64,000 nt of DNA, from NCBI GenBank assembly GCA_020636375.1, contig JACJXZ010000004.1, forward strand, positions 62,001-126,000, written 5' to 3'. The notes below the pieces were generated by a model. That model was given only the letters and a program-made list of their open reading frames with translations, did not search any database and had not been told where the DNA came from. Shown here piece by piece: positions 1-9,049 of this stretch (position 1 is the first letter of the stretch; each line of letters starts with the position of its first letter). Origin of the DNA: Lewinellaceae bacterium. GTDB taxonomy: Bacteria; Bacteroidota; Bacteroidia; Chitinophagales; Saprospiraceae. Position numbers and translations under genes: made by a program.

Positions 1-51
1 CCGCCGGACAACGAACAACAAACAACAAACAACAGGCAACAAACAACAGGC
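1..51. repeat. CAAACAA-type simple repeat
   Basis: Repeated AACAAACAAC words. Closely related words recur at 11806-11832, 41331-41426, 56512-56602 and 60111-60196, mostly as arms of imperfect palindromes. Here only the CAA-rich arm is visible, because the window begins inside the element. The stretch 142-401 before the first gene holds no recognisable gene. Confidence 0.6.
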
Positions 52-141
52 GGTGGTGTATTAAATCCGTTGATCCATTCAGCGGACCTGGAGGTCCGCT
101 CTCCATTTGCACCGAAAGTTCAACGGATTTAATACACCACC
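52..141. repeat. 90-bp foldback element with perfect 22-bp terminal inverted repeats
   Basis: The arms at 52-73 and 120-141 are perfect reverse complements (GGTGGTGTATTAAATCCGTT and two further bases). A second hairpin, AGCGGACC/GGTCCGCT, lies inside at 80-99. The element sits within a CAACAGGCAACAA simple-repeat context. It encodes nothing and looks like a small non-autonomous insertion or an RNA hairpin. Confidence 0.75.
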
Positions 142-401
142 CAACAGGCAACAACCTAAACCGGAGGAAAGCAAAAAATTGCGCGGCCGGGAGCAACTTT
201 TTACCCGCAGGGCCGTACATGAAAAGGCCGGTGCGGCAAAAACATTCAGCCCTCCGCCCTCGTTTCCCTCCCCCTCTGCGAAAAGCCCGAAGTGTTCTCT
301 TTTTTTGTAACTATTTAGGTGGGCCTGATGCCTTTGCCCCCATTATGGATTATTCGGTACATCTTTTTTTATAGCGACTTTCATAAAACACCAACTTCAA
401 A

Positions 402-1652
402 ATGGACACCTTAGATCAGCTGTTCGCGAACAGCAAGAACTCCTTTGACCTCACGGCGGCCCAGGACCAGGAAAGCCTCCTGCGGCTCGTCGAAGCGCTC
501 GAACCCTTTTCTCCGACGGAAGTAGAACGCCGGGCCCTGGAAAAGGACGCCCCGCTGGAATTCAAACTGGCTTTCAAAGTGCTGGACTCCCGGCAATTCG
601 TAAAGGCCAATGCCCGGCCCCTGAAGGTCGGCATTGTCTTTGCCATGTGGGGCGAGCAGAACCGCCTGCTGCCCAAGTCGGCCGACAACCCCAACGGGGA
701 AGACCTGCTCAACGTCAAGCTGGCCCAGTTGGACTGGCTGTTCCGGGGCTCGCCTATCGACTGGCAGCTGTATGCCGTCGACGACGGCTGCCCCTACGGC
801 AGCGGGCGGATCGCCCGCGAGATCGTCAAAGGGTCGCCGCTGGAAGGAAAAGCCTCCGTCGTTTTCCTGGAGGAGGCGCTGCCCGCGAGTTCCGGCCCGC
901 TGAAGAACCTGGCTTCCGCCAACGACTCCCGCAAGGGCGGGGCCATCATCCTGGGTTGCCAGCGGGCGCTGGAGGATGGCGCCGAGGCCATCATCTACAC
1001 CGACGCCGACAACTCCGTCCACCTCGGCCAGGCCGGCCTGCTGCTCCGCAAACACCTGGAGGAAGGCTTCAAGGTGGTGCTGGGCAACCGCAAACACAAG
1101 CACTCCGTGCTGGTCAAGCAGGAAAGCCGCTGGGGCATCGGCATCAAGGCCCTCCGCCACATGCAGCGGATGGTGGGCCACAGCATCTTCTCCCGCGGCA
1201 TCCTGGACTCCCAGGCGGCCTTCAAATTGTACCACCGGGACGTGCTGGAGCGAATCCTCGAAAAGCCGTCCGTCTACGACTTCTCGTTCGACTCCGACTG
1301 GATCGCCTGCGCCCTGGCGATGGAGGAGCCCTTCGCCAAGGTGCCCTTCGCCTTTATCGACTCCTTCGCCGAGTCCGCCTCCATCGTGCAGGGCCCGATG
1401 ACCACCTGGGAGACCCTGCTGAAAGGGCTGGTGACCGCCGTCCGCGAACGGGGCGTGCCCTACAACGAAGAGATGGCCAGGGTGCTGGACGAGCACATCG
1501 CTTCCTCCAAAGACCTGGACGCCCTGATCAACCACCTGCCGGAAGAACTGGAGGCCGCAGAAGACAAAGACCTGGGCGACCCGGCTGTCATGTCGCCGGC
1601 AGCCATGGCGGCGTGGATCGTGGAGCGGAAAAGAGAGGCGGTGGTGGCCTGA
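402..1652 (+). CDS. Family 2-like glycosyltransferase (GT-A fold)
   Basis: This 416-residue protein resembles nucleotide-sugar glycosyltransferases of the GT-A fold. After about 75 residues of leader the core begins with KVGIVFAMWGE, followed by YAVDDGCPYGSG. An acidic metal-binding motif, YTDADNS, has DAD at residues 201-203. A later FSFDSDWIACALAM segment resembles the acceptor-site region of dolichyl-phosphate-type transferases. No membrane segment is obvious, so the enzyme is probably cytoplasmic. The start ATG gives the only long intact frame; long frames on the other strand and in +1 are codon-bias shadows. The sugar donor and acceptor cannot be told. It stands alone, convergent with nfi. 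Confidence 0.7.
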   Translation: MDTLDQLFANSKNSFDLTAAQDQESLLRLVEALEPFSPTEVERRALEKDAPLEFKLAFKVLDSRQFVKANARPLKVGIVFAMWGEQNRLLPKSADNPNGEDLLNVKLAQLDWLFRGSPIDWQLYAVDDGCPYGSGRIAREIVKGSPLEGKASVVFLEEALPASSGPLKNLASANDSRKGGAIILGCQRALEDGAEAIIYTDADNSVHLGQAGLLLRKHLEEGFKVVLGNRKHKHSVLVKQESRWGIGIKALRHMQRMVGHSIFSRGILDSQAAFKLYHRDVLERILEKPSVYDFSFDSDWIACALAMEEPFAKVPFAFIDSFAESASIVQGPMTTWETLLKGLVTAVRERGVPYNEEMARVLDEHIASSKDLDALINHLPEELEAAEDKDLGDPAVMSPAAMAAWIVERKREAVVA

Positions 1653-1736
1653 TGCAGGCGGAATGACGTTCCGAGGCGGGGGGTAATGCCATTCCGGGGG
1701 GCGGCCGACGGAATAATCGGGTTCCCTAACAACTAT

Positions 1737-2444
1737 TCAACGGCTGCCTGCCTTCCTCCACACCCCTGCTTCCACCTCCCCGCGCCGCAGCCGGTTCACC
1801 AGCAAATGCGCTTGCCGGGTGGGTTCCGGGATTTTATAGCCCCGGGCGCAGTGCAGCATGACTTCGCGGCTCTGCTCCAGGCCCATGCGGTGGCCGGGGG
1901 ATACGAATACGGGCTTGATGCCGTCTTTGGTGCAGAGGGCGAAGCCGAGGGTTTCTTCGCCGTCCAGGATAGGCGTATAGGCGCCGCGTCGCCGGGGCGG
2001 CTCTTCGTATTTTCCGGTAAGCCTTTTCTTGGCGCAGCCGATGGTGGGTTTGTCGGCCAGCAGGCCAAAGTGGGCGGCGATGCCCATGCGGCGAGGGTGA
2101 GCGATGCCGTGGCCGTCGAAGGCGATGACCTCCGGTTGGAAAGGCAGCCGTTCCCAGGCTTCCATGAGGGAGGGGATTTCCCGAAAGGAGAGCAGGCCCG
2201 GGATGTATGGGAAGGGGGAGCGGCGGATGACGGTGCTGTGGGCTACGGTTTCCATGCTTTCGTAATCCAGCACTACGATGCCGGCGTAGAACTCGTCCGA
2301 TCCCTTGTTGTACGACAGGTCGGCCCCGCCGATATGGCGGATGGGCCCGGCGAAGGGCGACAGGCTGATCTTTTCCCGGAGCTGGCGCTGTAGGTTTACG
2401 GCTTCGGTGGGCGAGAGGTTCCAGCCGTGCGTGAGGGAGCTCAT
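1737..2444 (-). CDS. nfi: Endonuclease V
   Basis: Endonuclease V cleaves DNA (or RNA) one phosphodiester 3' of deoxyinosine in a repair pathway for deaminated adenine. At 235 residues the protein has the usual family length. The conserved elements are visible: GGADLSY with metal-binding Asp42, the PYIPG wedge motif followed by SFREIP with the catalytic Glu, and AFDGHGIAHPRRMGIA with the third acidic residue. The start codon overlaps the stop of the secreted protein gene upstream (2441-3037) by 4 bp, so the two are co-transcribed and probably translationally coupled. Nothing looks damaged. Confidence 0.93.
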   Translation of the reverse strand: MSSLTHGWNLSPTEAVNLQRQLREKISLSPFAGPIRHIGGADLSYNKGSDEFYAGIVVLDYESMETVAHSTVIRRSPFPYIPGLLSFREIPSLMEAWERLPFQPEVIAFDGHGIAHPRRMGIAAHFGLLADKPTIGCAKKRLTGKYEEPPRRRGAYTPILDGEETLGFALCTKDGIKPVFVSPGHRMGLEQSREVMLHCARGYKIPEPTRQAHLLVNRLRRGEVEAGVWRKAGSR

Positions 2445-3037
2445 ATGTCCCAGTGCTTCACCGACTTGTCCTTGTTGTATTCGCGGATGATCTCCGGCAG
2501 GTCGCGGAAGCGGTAGCCTTCCGAGCCGACCTTTTCCCGGTATTCCGGGGCGCCGGCCTTGCGGAACAGGCGCCGCAGCTTGCGCCGGAAGTTCAGCCGG
2601 TTGACGCGCACGGGCTGTTTCTTCCCTTTCACTTCCAGCCAGTATTCGGTGATCTTCCGGCTGTCGGCGGTCATCATGCCGTTTTTAAAGCTCAGGGTGT
2701 ACTCCTCTTCCGGCGATTGGTAGAGGTTGACGGCGCCGCCCTTTTCCAGGATGCGCAGATAAATCCAGTTGCCCCGGAGCTGTTTGCTTTCATAGGCCGT
2801 ATAGCCCTGTTCGTTGGAAAAGACGAAGCCGCGAATGCGTTCCGCTTCGATGTTGTAAACGGTGCCGAAATCGTTGATGAACGTGACGACGCCCCGGTAC
2901 GGAGAATGATAAATGTCGCCGATGTAACCGGTCAGCTGCTTGCCGTTCTTGGTGACGATGTAGCCCCGGGCGGGGTCGGTACACAGGCCGGCGGCAGTGA
3001 AGAAAAGCACGAGAAGGATGGCGTATAGTTGCTTCAT
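2441..3037 (-). CDS. Secreted protein of unknown function, coupled to nfi
   Basis: This 198-residue protein is not recognised. It begins with a classic signal peptide (MKQLYAILLVLFFTAAGLC), so it is exported to the periplasm or outer membrane. The next section is beta-rich (GYIVTKNGKQLTGYIGDI), and the C-terminal part is very basic around RLNFRRKLRRLFRKAG. Bacteroidetes proteins with a similar start (signal peptide followed by a 'promise to refine' beta segment such as KNGKQLTGYI) are common and mostly uncharacterised. Its stop overlaps the nfi start by 4 bp; a functional link to nfi beyond shared transcription is not evident. Confidence 0.7.
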   Translation of the reverse strand: MKQLYAILLVLFFTAAGLCTDPARGYIVTKNGKQLTGYIGDIYHSPYRGVVTFINDFGTVYNIEAERIRGFVFSNEQGYTAYESKQLRGNWIYLRILEKGGAVNLYQSPEEEYTLSFKNGMMTADSRKITEYWLEVKGKKQPVRVNRLNFRRKLRRLFRKAGAPEYREKVGSEGYRFRDLPEIIREYNKDKSVKHWDI

Positions 3038-3200
3038 AAGCTGGATTCTTGCTTTCTAATCCAAAATAAAAAGATTTGTGCAGAATTCCAGGTGCCGGAT
3101 GTAAAAATGGCGGATGGCGGACAGGTGGGGGGGCGCTTTTTATCACATAGGGCACAGTAGGCGAAGGCGGAGGTTTTTTGACACATAGGACACATAGATG

Positions 3201-3708
3201 TTTTTACAGTAACTTCTCAATAAATAGGGCGAAAACCTGTCGTCCTTACAGGACTTAATACCCGCAGGCCCATATTCCAGGGCCTCGCGGCCCTGGCAAT
3301 GGGCTTTTGTCCCTACGGGCTACGGTTTACACACATCTTTACAAGATATTGCTGTCCAAAGTCCCGTAGGGACGAAAGCCTTTTGCCAGGGCCGAAAGGC
3401 CCTGGTTTAAAAGCCCGGCAGCCGGAGAGTCCTGTAAGGACGACAGATTTTGCGCTAGGCGATTCTAGCCCCGCCAATCTTGAATCTGTCGCTCTTACAG
3501 AGCTCTCTTGGCTTCACATTGACATCCAGGGCCTAGCGGCCCTGGCAATGGGCTATAATCCCTATGGGATTGAGGAGCCTCCGGGCAAAGCGCTGCAGCC
3601 TGGTGGTTGCCAGCCCCCTGGAAAGGCTGGTGTAAACTTATGTGTAAACCGTAGCCCTACGGGACTGGCCGCAAAACGAGATTTATTGAGAAGTTACTTT
3701 TTACAGTA
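3201..3708. mobile_element. MITE-like noncoding element with 18-bp inverted ends and 11-bp direct repeats
   Basis: The ends at 3208-3225 and 3681-3698 are perfect 18-bp inverted repeats (AGTAACTTCTCAATAAAT and its complement). TTTTTACAGTA occurs directly at 3201-3211 and again at 3698-3708, consistent with a target duplication that slightly overlaps the ends. The interior is made of nested imperfect hairpins (CCAGGGCC...GGCCCTGG; CTGTCGTCCTTACAG and its complement) with no convincing gene. The 136-residue frame inside (3299-3709) is a product of these palindromes. Confidence 0.65.
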
Positions 3709-3885
3709 GGGCACATAGGTGGGAGGCCGGGGATTTTTTGCCGGACTTCGGCGCGAGTTCAGTCGAACGCCGGCCAGGTGGCCGCCCTTCCGGCTTCAAC
3801 TCTGGATGCTCGTGAGAATGAAAATGGTAACAAATCTTTCCGTGGGAGATTAACTTCAAAATACCATCCATTCGACGAACACCTA

Positions 3886-4049
3886 AGTGCTTGTTTGGAG
3901 GTAGTCATTTGGGCTGCAAATGGCGGATTTTGGAACCTCACTTAGCCATTTTTTCGCCCCGTAGCCCTGCTATGAGGCTCAAAAATGCCTTCGTGAGAAC
4001 CCTAAATCGGCCATTTTCGCTACCAAAGCACCACCTCCAAACAAGCACT
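3886..4049. repeat. Foldback element, TTTGGAGG family, copy 1
   Basis: Perfect 17-bp arms, AGTGCTTGTTTGGAGGT at 3886-3902 and its complement at 4033-4049, enclose 130 bp. Next to the left arm is the word GTCATTTGGGCTGCAAA, also found in the shorter copy at 43019-43077. The right end stops 14 bp before the following lipoprotein start, so the element lies in that gene's leader region. Confidence 0.65.
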
Positions 4050-4062
4050 AAAAAATGCCGCC

Positions 4063-4512
4063 ATGAAAAATGCAGCAATGGCCCTTTTCCTTCTTTTGAT
4101 CCTGACTTCAGGTTGCGGAAAAGACAATTTCGAGCGGAAATTCGAAGATGTATTGGGCACCTATTATGGCACTGCCACCAAGTACAGAAGCTATGGCAAG
4201 GAAATCTACGACGACGAAGGAAATTTCCTGGAAGTCGTCACCGTCGAGGAAACCGAGGAATATCCGGATACGATAATTGTCACCGGAGTCCCGGAAGAAG
4301 GTATCTTTCAGGCTTGGGGCCATAGCTTCGAATGGGACGGCGGATATGATTATGAGATGAAAGAAGGGTTTTCTGGGTACTACTCCAATACGCTGCGTGT
4401 TCGCTTTGACCCGAAAGAGGATGTCCTGGAACTGGAGAATTCCAGTTGGCACTACGTCGCTTACGGGCCGAACACCAGCACAAGCTACGCTTTCTATGGG
4501 GAAAAGCATTAG
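4063..4512 (+). CDS. Small predicted lipoprotein
   Basis: This 149-residue protein begins MKNAAMALFLLLILTSGCGKD, a lipoprotein signal ending in the lipobox LTSGC, so the mature protein is likely lipidated at Cys18 and held in the envelope. The mature part is acidic and beta-rich, with aromatic residues (GTYYGTATKYRSYG, FSGYYSNTLRVRFD), as in small lipocalin-like or beta-sandwich lipoproteins; the family is not recognised. The start is fixed by the signal peptide. It follows the foldback element directly and stands alone. Confidence 0.7.
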   Translation: MKNAAMALFLLLILTSGCGKDNFERKFEDVLGTYYGTATKYRSYGKEIYDDEGNFLEVVTVEETEEYPDTIIVTGVPEEGIFQAWGHSFEWDGGYDYEMKEGFSGYYSNTLRVRFDPKEDVLELENSSWHYVAYGPNTSTSYAFYGEKH

Positions 4513-4605
4513 GGGAAAGCTGCGGCAAATCAAACGTCGAAAATCGAACTTCGCAAATCACACATCCCCTGGCGGGAGTTATGGTTTGCAGCTTTCCATG
4601 TAAAG

Positions 4606-6957
4606 CTACGCTTCTTCCACCACCGTCACCCTCAGCGCCTTCAGCCCGTCCGCCCCCTGCAGGCGGTTCAGCTCCAGCTCTTCCACTTCGGGGCTGACGT
4701 AATTCTTGTCGACCAGGTAATCGATATAATCCAGGTACTCCTGGCGGTCCTTGTCGTGGAGGTAGACGATGGCGATCTTGCCCTTTTGGGTGAGCCGCTC
4801 GTCCGTTCCCAGGATGGTGGCCTTGTCGATGCGCTTTTTGATGATCTCGTAGCGCACATTGTAGGCGCCGTCCACGTCGAAGCGCTTGTCGTCCATCCGG
4901 AAGCGGATGCTGATGGGGCTGTTGTAGACGAAGACGAGCTGGGCGGTGGACAGGGGCGCGGGAAAAAGCCTGGCTTCCCGTTCCACCAGGCGCGTGGCCT
5001 CGCAGAGGCTCACCAGTTGCCAGAGGCGGAAGTCCTTGAGGTGGTAATCCAGGAACTGCCCTTCTTCGAGGATGGACTGGCCGAGGTAGATGTTGTACTC
5101 CACGCCGTCGGTCTTGTAAATTTCGAAGTAGTGCGGCAGCAGCTTCTGCATCTTGGCCTCCTCTTTTTCCATGAAGTTGCCCAGCAGGGCGTTGAGCTTC
5201 TCCACGCTCTTTTCATAGTCTTTCCGCTGCCGGTAGAGGATGCCGAGCTGGGGGTCCATAGATGCGAAGTAAGGTTCGAGGGCCTTTTCGGAAAGCCTGC
5301 TGTCCTGTTGGTTCAGGTATTGGAGGAGCGGGTGGACTTCGTAGAGCAGCAGGTCAGTCACTGCGTTTTCGTCGCTGGAGAAGAATTCCGCTTCTATGCG
5401 GGCCTTCAGTTTCTGCACTTTGATCCGGTAGTGGTCCAGCAGGTTGAAGCTGCTTTTATCTATGCACTGCTCCAGCACCCGCTCCAGCATGGCCAGGTTG
5501 TCCTGCAGGTCAGCGCGGATGGATTCGCTGCGCAGGGAAGAGGAGCCGACGATGTCGGCCTGGCCGTACAGGGGATAGACGTTCTTGAAGACGATGCTGT
5601 CGTCGGCGTCTTCGCCGTAGACCAGCAGGTGCTGGGCCGCCTGGCGGAACTTCCAGAATACGCTCTGGTGGATGGACGTATACCGCTGCTGGATGGCCAG
5701 CTGCAGGGTGTCCTTCAACTCCCGGGTCACCCGGTTGAAGCTGAAATCGACCAGGGCCAGAATATCGCGGATTTTCAGCAGGGTAAGGGCGTTGAGGCGG
5801 TTGGGCCGGGTGGCGGCGATTTCCAGCATGCCGATGGTTTGGCCCTCCTCGTCGGTTATGGGCGCCAGGATGAGGCTTTTGCAGCCTGACTCCAGCAGCA
5901 GGTTCCTGGTTATTTCTTCGGCTTCCTCTTCCAGGTTGTCGATGGCCAGCGGCGCCTTCTCTTGCAGAGCGCGGTGGTAAAGGGATCCTTCAATTTCGGT
6001 GGGCAGCGCGTCCAGTTTGCCCACTTCATTTTTCAACAAGCTGGCATTCATGATCTCCTGCCGGGAAGCGTGCCACCACAGCGGCATAGCGCCCACCCGC
6101 AGGCCCGGCTCCTGCAGGTAGTTGCGCAGCTGTTCCCCCAGGTAAGCGATGGCCTTTTCTCCGGTTTTGCGGGATTCGCCGGCCATGCCGTCCTGCAGGT
6201 TGTTCCACACTTCGGCCTTGGTGACGTCCGTCATGTAGCCCAGCACCATGCCTTCGAAGGCAAACTGGCCGGGGGGCAGGTACTGTAGCCACAGGTTCTC
6301 GTCAGAAAGGTTGTTGAGCAGGGCGCTGAAGTGGCGGTTGTCCAGCTTCGGGGGCGTCCCGCTTGTTTTTACCCGCACGAAATCCGTGACGATATTAAAG
6401 CGCAGGTAGCGCTCCAGCCCCGTCTCCCGGTCGCGGATGCGGATGACCTCCGGGAAGATGACGTCCAGGGCCTGCCCGTAACACTTCTTCAGGATCAGGC
6501 TGCCAGCCTTGACCACCGCTCCCTGCCTCGTGAGCTCGGTTTCCATGTTGGAGAAGAAAAGTTCCAGGCCTTCATTCTCGAAAAGTTCTTTCGTGGCCGG
6601 CGAGGCAAACAGGAAGTTAGAATCGAACGGCCGGCCGGCGAAGGCCCTGCCCTGCTCCTGTTCGTTCAGGGGAAAAAACAAAGACAACAAGGCCTGGATA
6701 GCGCTTTCCTCTTCCGGCGCTTCCGGCAGCTGCCCGTCGGCGATCTTTGACTGCAGGGCAGCGATTTGCCTGTGTAGCTTCTGAAACAACCCTTTCAGGG
6801 GCTGTTCGCTGCTCTGAGCTTTTTCTTCCAGATATTCCAGCAATGGCAGGAAGCTCAGCTCGACGGGATAGGGGAAGCCGTCGGCTTGTGGCAGTTTGGA
6901 CAGGAAGGCATGCAGAGGAATGAACTGCTCTCGTTGGGTGGTGGGTGCATTGGCCAT
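4606..6957 (-). CDS. GAF domain-containing protein
   Basis: A large cytoplasmic protein of about 783 residues from the chosen start (MANAPTTQREQF). The open frame extends 45 codons further upstream, but that extension reads through a copy of the TTTGGAGG repeat arm, so the shorter start is preferred. Roughly in the middle is a GAF-like region: SGCKSLILAPITDEEGQTIGMLEIAATRPN followed by an amphipathic helix. GAF domains bind small ligands or chromophores. No kinase, cyclase or HTH output domain is recognised; the C-terminal half ends with a beta-rich RYEIIKKRIDKATILG section. No membrane segment is seen. Confidence 0.65.
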   Translation of the reverse strand: MANAPTTQREQFIPLHAFLSKLPQADGFPYPVELSFLPLLEYLEEKAQSSEQPLKGLFQKLHRQIAALQSKIADGQLPEAPEEESAIQALLSLFFPLNEQEQGRAFAGRPFDSNFLFASPATKELFENEGLELFFSNMETELTRQGAVVKAGSLILKKCYGQALDVIFPEVIRIRDRETGLERYLRFNIVTDFVRVKTSGTPPKLDNRHFSALLNNLSDENLWLQYLPPGQFAFEGMVLGYMTDVTKAEVWNNLQDGMAGESRKTGEKAIAYLGEQLRNYLQEPGLRVGAMPLWWHASRQEIMNASLLKNEVGKLDALPTEIEGSLYHRALQEKAPLAIDNLEEEAEEITRNLLLESGCKSLILAPITDEEGQTIGMLEIAATRPNRLNALTLLKIRDILALVDFSFNRVTRELKDTLQLAIQQRYTSIHQSVFWKFRQAAQHLLVYGEDADDSIVFKNVYPLYGQADIVGSSSLRSESIRADLQDNLAMLERVLEQCIDKSSFNLLDHYRIKVQKLKARIEAEFFSSDENAVTDLLLYEVHPLLQYLNQQDSRLSEKALEPYFASMDPQLGILYRQRKDYEKSVEKLNALLGNFMEKEEAKMQKLLPHYFEIYKTDGVEYNIYLGQSILEEGQFLDYHLKDFRLWQLVSLCEATRLVEREARLFPAPLSTAQLVFVYNSPISIRFRMDDKRFDVDGAYNVRYEIIKKRIDKATILGTDERLTQKGKIAIVYLHDKDRQEYLDYIDYLVDKNYVSPEVEELELNRLQGADGLKALRVTVVEEA

Positions 6958-7036
6958 AGAAACGGGTCGGTTTTTTACTCTAACAGCTGATGGGTGGTTT
7001 TGGTCGAATTTGTTTCCCATAAATTCAAGTGAGCTT

Positions 7037-7052
7037 CCTCCAAACATGCTCT
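7037..7052. repeat. Solo arm of the TTTGGAGG repeat family
   Basis: CCTCCAAACATGCTCT matches the right arm of the copy at 43019-43077. No partner arm is found nearby. It lies upstream of the GAF-protein start. Confidence 0.5.
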
Positions 7053-7308
7053 CATTCCTCTCCAAATGACATTTCCCCCTCCCTCCGGCCATTACCAGGT
7101 GATACTGCCAAACAACAAGACGGCGCCGCGGAAGCGGCGAAGGACGGCTGCCACCCCGGCGTGGCGGGATGGGGAACCTATGGCCGTTATTCCGCCTGCC
7201 CTGGCGGGGTGAGGTTATTGGTTATGCCCCCCGTCTGCCCGGGCAACCAACAACGCCCTCCCGCCGCCCGTCCGTTTGGCCATTGTTTCACGCCAACTTT
7301 TTTGTGCT

Positions 7309-7467
7309 ATGAGAAAGCAGGAAACTACAAAAACGGCCACCGTAAAGGAGTGGCAACTCGATGACTTCAAGGCCTTCGCCCTGGGGCCCCAACATGCAAA
7401 ACACGTCAAGGGAGGAGACGACGGGGGCGAGGACGGGCCCGGGCACGAGGAGGTGGTTGATTTGTAG
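7309..7467 (+). CDS. Possible double-glycine leader (RiPP/bacteriocin-like) peptide
   Basis: This small frame begins MRKQETTKTATVKEWQLDD and continues with FKAFALGPQHAKHVKGGDDGG. The pattern of an amphipathic leader with Leu/Phe spacing ending in VKGG is that of double-glycine leader peptides, including Bacteroidetes natural-product precursors. The following core (DDGGEDGPGHEEVVDL) is short, acidic and lacks Cys, Ser or Thr. A promoter-like pair, TTG at 7276-7278 and CTTTTTTG at 7297-7304, lies just upstream and would give an almost leaderless message. No modification enzyme or peptidase-exporter is in the window, so function is uncertain and the frame could be fortuitous. Confidence 0.4.
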   Translation: MRKQETTKTATVKEWQLDDFKAFALGPQHAKHVKGGDDGGEDGPGHEEVVDL

Positions 7468-7470
7468 AAG

Positions 7471-7522
7471 GAGTGAGTGAATGAGTGAATGAGTGAATGA
7501 GTGAATGAGTGAATGAGTGAAT
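7471..7522. repeat. 8-bp microsatellite (GAGTGAAT)n
   Basis: About six tandem copies of GAGTGAAT end one base before the stop codon of the 473-residue protein on the minus strand. Confidence 0.85.
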
Positions 7523-7523
7523 T

Positions 7524-8945
7524 TTACAGCAGTTGTTCCAGCCAGGGGCGGAGCATAAGCGGGTCGAGGCTGCCCACCCACTGCCGGAGGCCGTTGCGGG
7601 CGCGGGCTGATGCCCATCCGTGGAGGCGCAGGGCGGCGATTTTTTTGGCGGCTTTGACGAAATTGAGGTAGCCCTTTCTCCGGCCGGCGGCCAGGCCCGG
7701 CTGGCGGCGGATATAGCGGCTGAAGGCCTCCGCCCCGTGGCAGAGCGCCGAATAGCAGGTGGTGTCTTCCAGGCACATGCCCAGCAGGCAGCGCACGGAG
7801 AGGGAATGCAGGCGGAGCTGAAAATTCGGGCGCCGGTCCCGAATCCCCTGGAGCAGCAGGTGGGCGCCCTTGTAGTCTTCCTGGCCGAGGAGGACGGCGG
7901 TTTTGCCCAGGGCGTAGGCCTGTTCGGCGTCCGGCGGCGGCAGGAATTTTTTGTGGCGGGCCATGAACCCGAGCACCCAATCGAACTCTTTGGCAGCTAT
8001 TCCGACGGCGCAAACATTGGAAAAACTGCTGTCCGTTATCTGCCCGTCCTCAACGAGGAGCTGGCCTTCGTCGGCATATTTGTACATCTCAACCAACAAG
8101 GCCTGATAGGCCATTTCCCCTTTGTTCAGGCGCTGGAAGGCCAGCGTCACGAACTTGGCGATGAAGAAGCTTTTTTCGGCCTGCGGCAACCGCCGGCCAT
8201 CCTCCCGGAAGAGCCGCCACAGGGCGCGGAAACTTTCTTCGGAGAATCCGCCCCGCAGGAGGGATGCCAGGCGGAAGTACAGGCGGATCAGCGGATCCTG
8301 CTCCTGTCGGCCGGCGGCTTCTGCCAGGGCGGCCTCCTGAAAGAGGACGGCAGGGGCCTCGTTGAACATCTGCTGCCGGGCCCACAGGTCGGCCAGGTAT
8401 TTGAGCTTGAACAGGAGGAAATGGCGGTCGAGGCACGACATCGCCTTTTGCAAAGCCTCGTTCCCCTCCTCCTGCCGGGCCGACCGCATCCGCCCGAAGT
8501 ACAGCTCGTCGTAAATATCCAGCAAAGGGCCGGCATTCCGGATATCCCAGCCGCCGGCCTCCAGCTCGCCAGCCTGGCGGCGGCATTCCCGCTCATGCTG
8601 CCGGGGCATTTTCCGGGAGCGGCAGGCCGCCCGCCGCGCCGGGTAAGACAGGGCACCCTCGCGGCGCAGCTCCTGCTGCACGAAAAATTCCTCCACCAGC
8701 TGGCTCAGCTCGCTGTAGCGGGCGTTGAGGAACGGCGCGTCGAAAGGCTGGCCCGGGCAGAGCGCCGCGAAAACCTGTTCCCGGCCCAGCTTTTCAAAAT
8801 CGGGAAACGCCTCCCGCAGGATGCCCCAAAGTTTGCCTGTCAGCTCGTTGCTGTTGAAGTAAGGAGAGCCGATGAACTTGTCGAACCAGGGCAGTTCCTT
8901 CCCGTCGAGCTGCTCCAGGAGCCGGTATAGTTTCGGTTTGGCCAT
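7524..8945 (-). CDS. Unknown cytoplasmic protein, helix-rich
   Basis: This 473-residue protein has no signal peptide and is not recognised. It begins MAKPKLYRLLEQLDGKELPWFDKFIGSPYFNSN and is rich in Leu, Ala, Glu and Arg with regular helical spacing, suggesting a TPR-like helical-repeat fold. Its overall design (a short basic N-terminal section followed by a long helical body) resembles the 503-residue protein at 54721-56232, and the two may be distant members of one Bacteroidetes family; that is an inference from layout only. It is divergent from the first Cas6 gene. Confidence 0.6.
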   Translation of the reverse strand: MAKPKLYRLLEQLDGKELPWFDKFIGSPYFNSNELTGKLWGILREAFPDFEKLGREQVFAALCPGQPFDAPFLNARYSELSQLVEEFFVQQELRREGALSYPARRAACRSRKMPRQHERECRRQAGELEAGGWDIRNAGPLLDIYDELYFGRMRSARQEEGNEALQKAMSCLDRHFLLFKLKYLADLWARQQMFNEAPAVLFQEAALAEAAGRQEQDPLIRLYFRLASLLRGGFSEESFRALWRLFREDGRRLPQAEKSFFIAKFVTLAFQRLNKGEMAYQALLVEMYKYADEGQLLVEDGQITDSSFSNVCAVGIAAKEFDWVLGFMARHKKFLPPPDAEQAYALGKTAVLLGQEDYKGAHLLLQGIRDRRPNFQLRLHSLSVRCLLGMCLEDTTCYSALCHGAEAFSRYIRRQPGLAAGRRKGYLNFVKAAKKIAALRLHGWASARARNGLRQWVGSLDPLMLRPWLEQLL

Positions 8946-9002
8946 TTCAATTAGTGGCCGGACCTGTCTAAATTACCATAAGTTCGGAGTGTATTGATTT
9001 AC

Positions 9003-9049
9003 GCCAGTCGGAGACTGGCAAATTATCCCGCATCGCGTCTTGCAGACGC
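9003..9049. repeat. Pair of small hairpins
   Basis: GCCAGTC/GACTGGC (9003-9019) and GCGTC/GACGC (9035-9049) lie in the 331-bp divergent gap between the 473-residue protein and Cas6. The rest of the gap is very AT-rich (9070-9240) and probably holds the promoters; a TAAGTTTG at 9235-9242 resembles a Bacteroidetes -7 element. Confidence 0.45.

Noticed and set aside
411..1535. 374-codon minus-strand frame opposite the glycosyltransferase
   Set aside because: Codon-bias shadow; low-complexity Gly/Val/Gln/Asp composition.
3299..3709. 136-codon frame inside the noncoding element
   Set aside because: Made from the element's palindromes; overlaps both inverted hairpins and the right terminal repeat.
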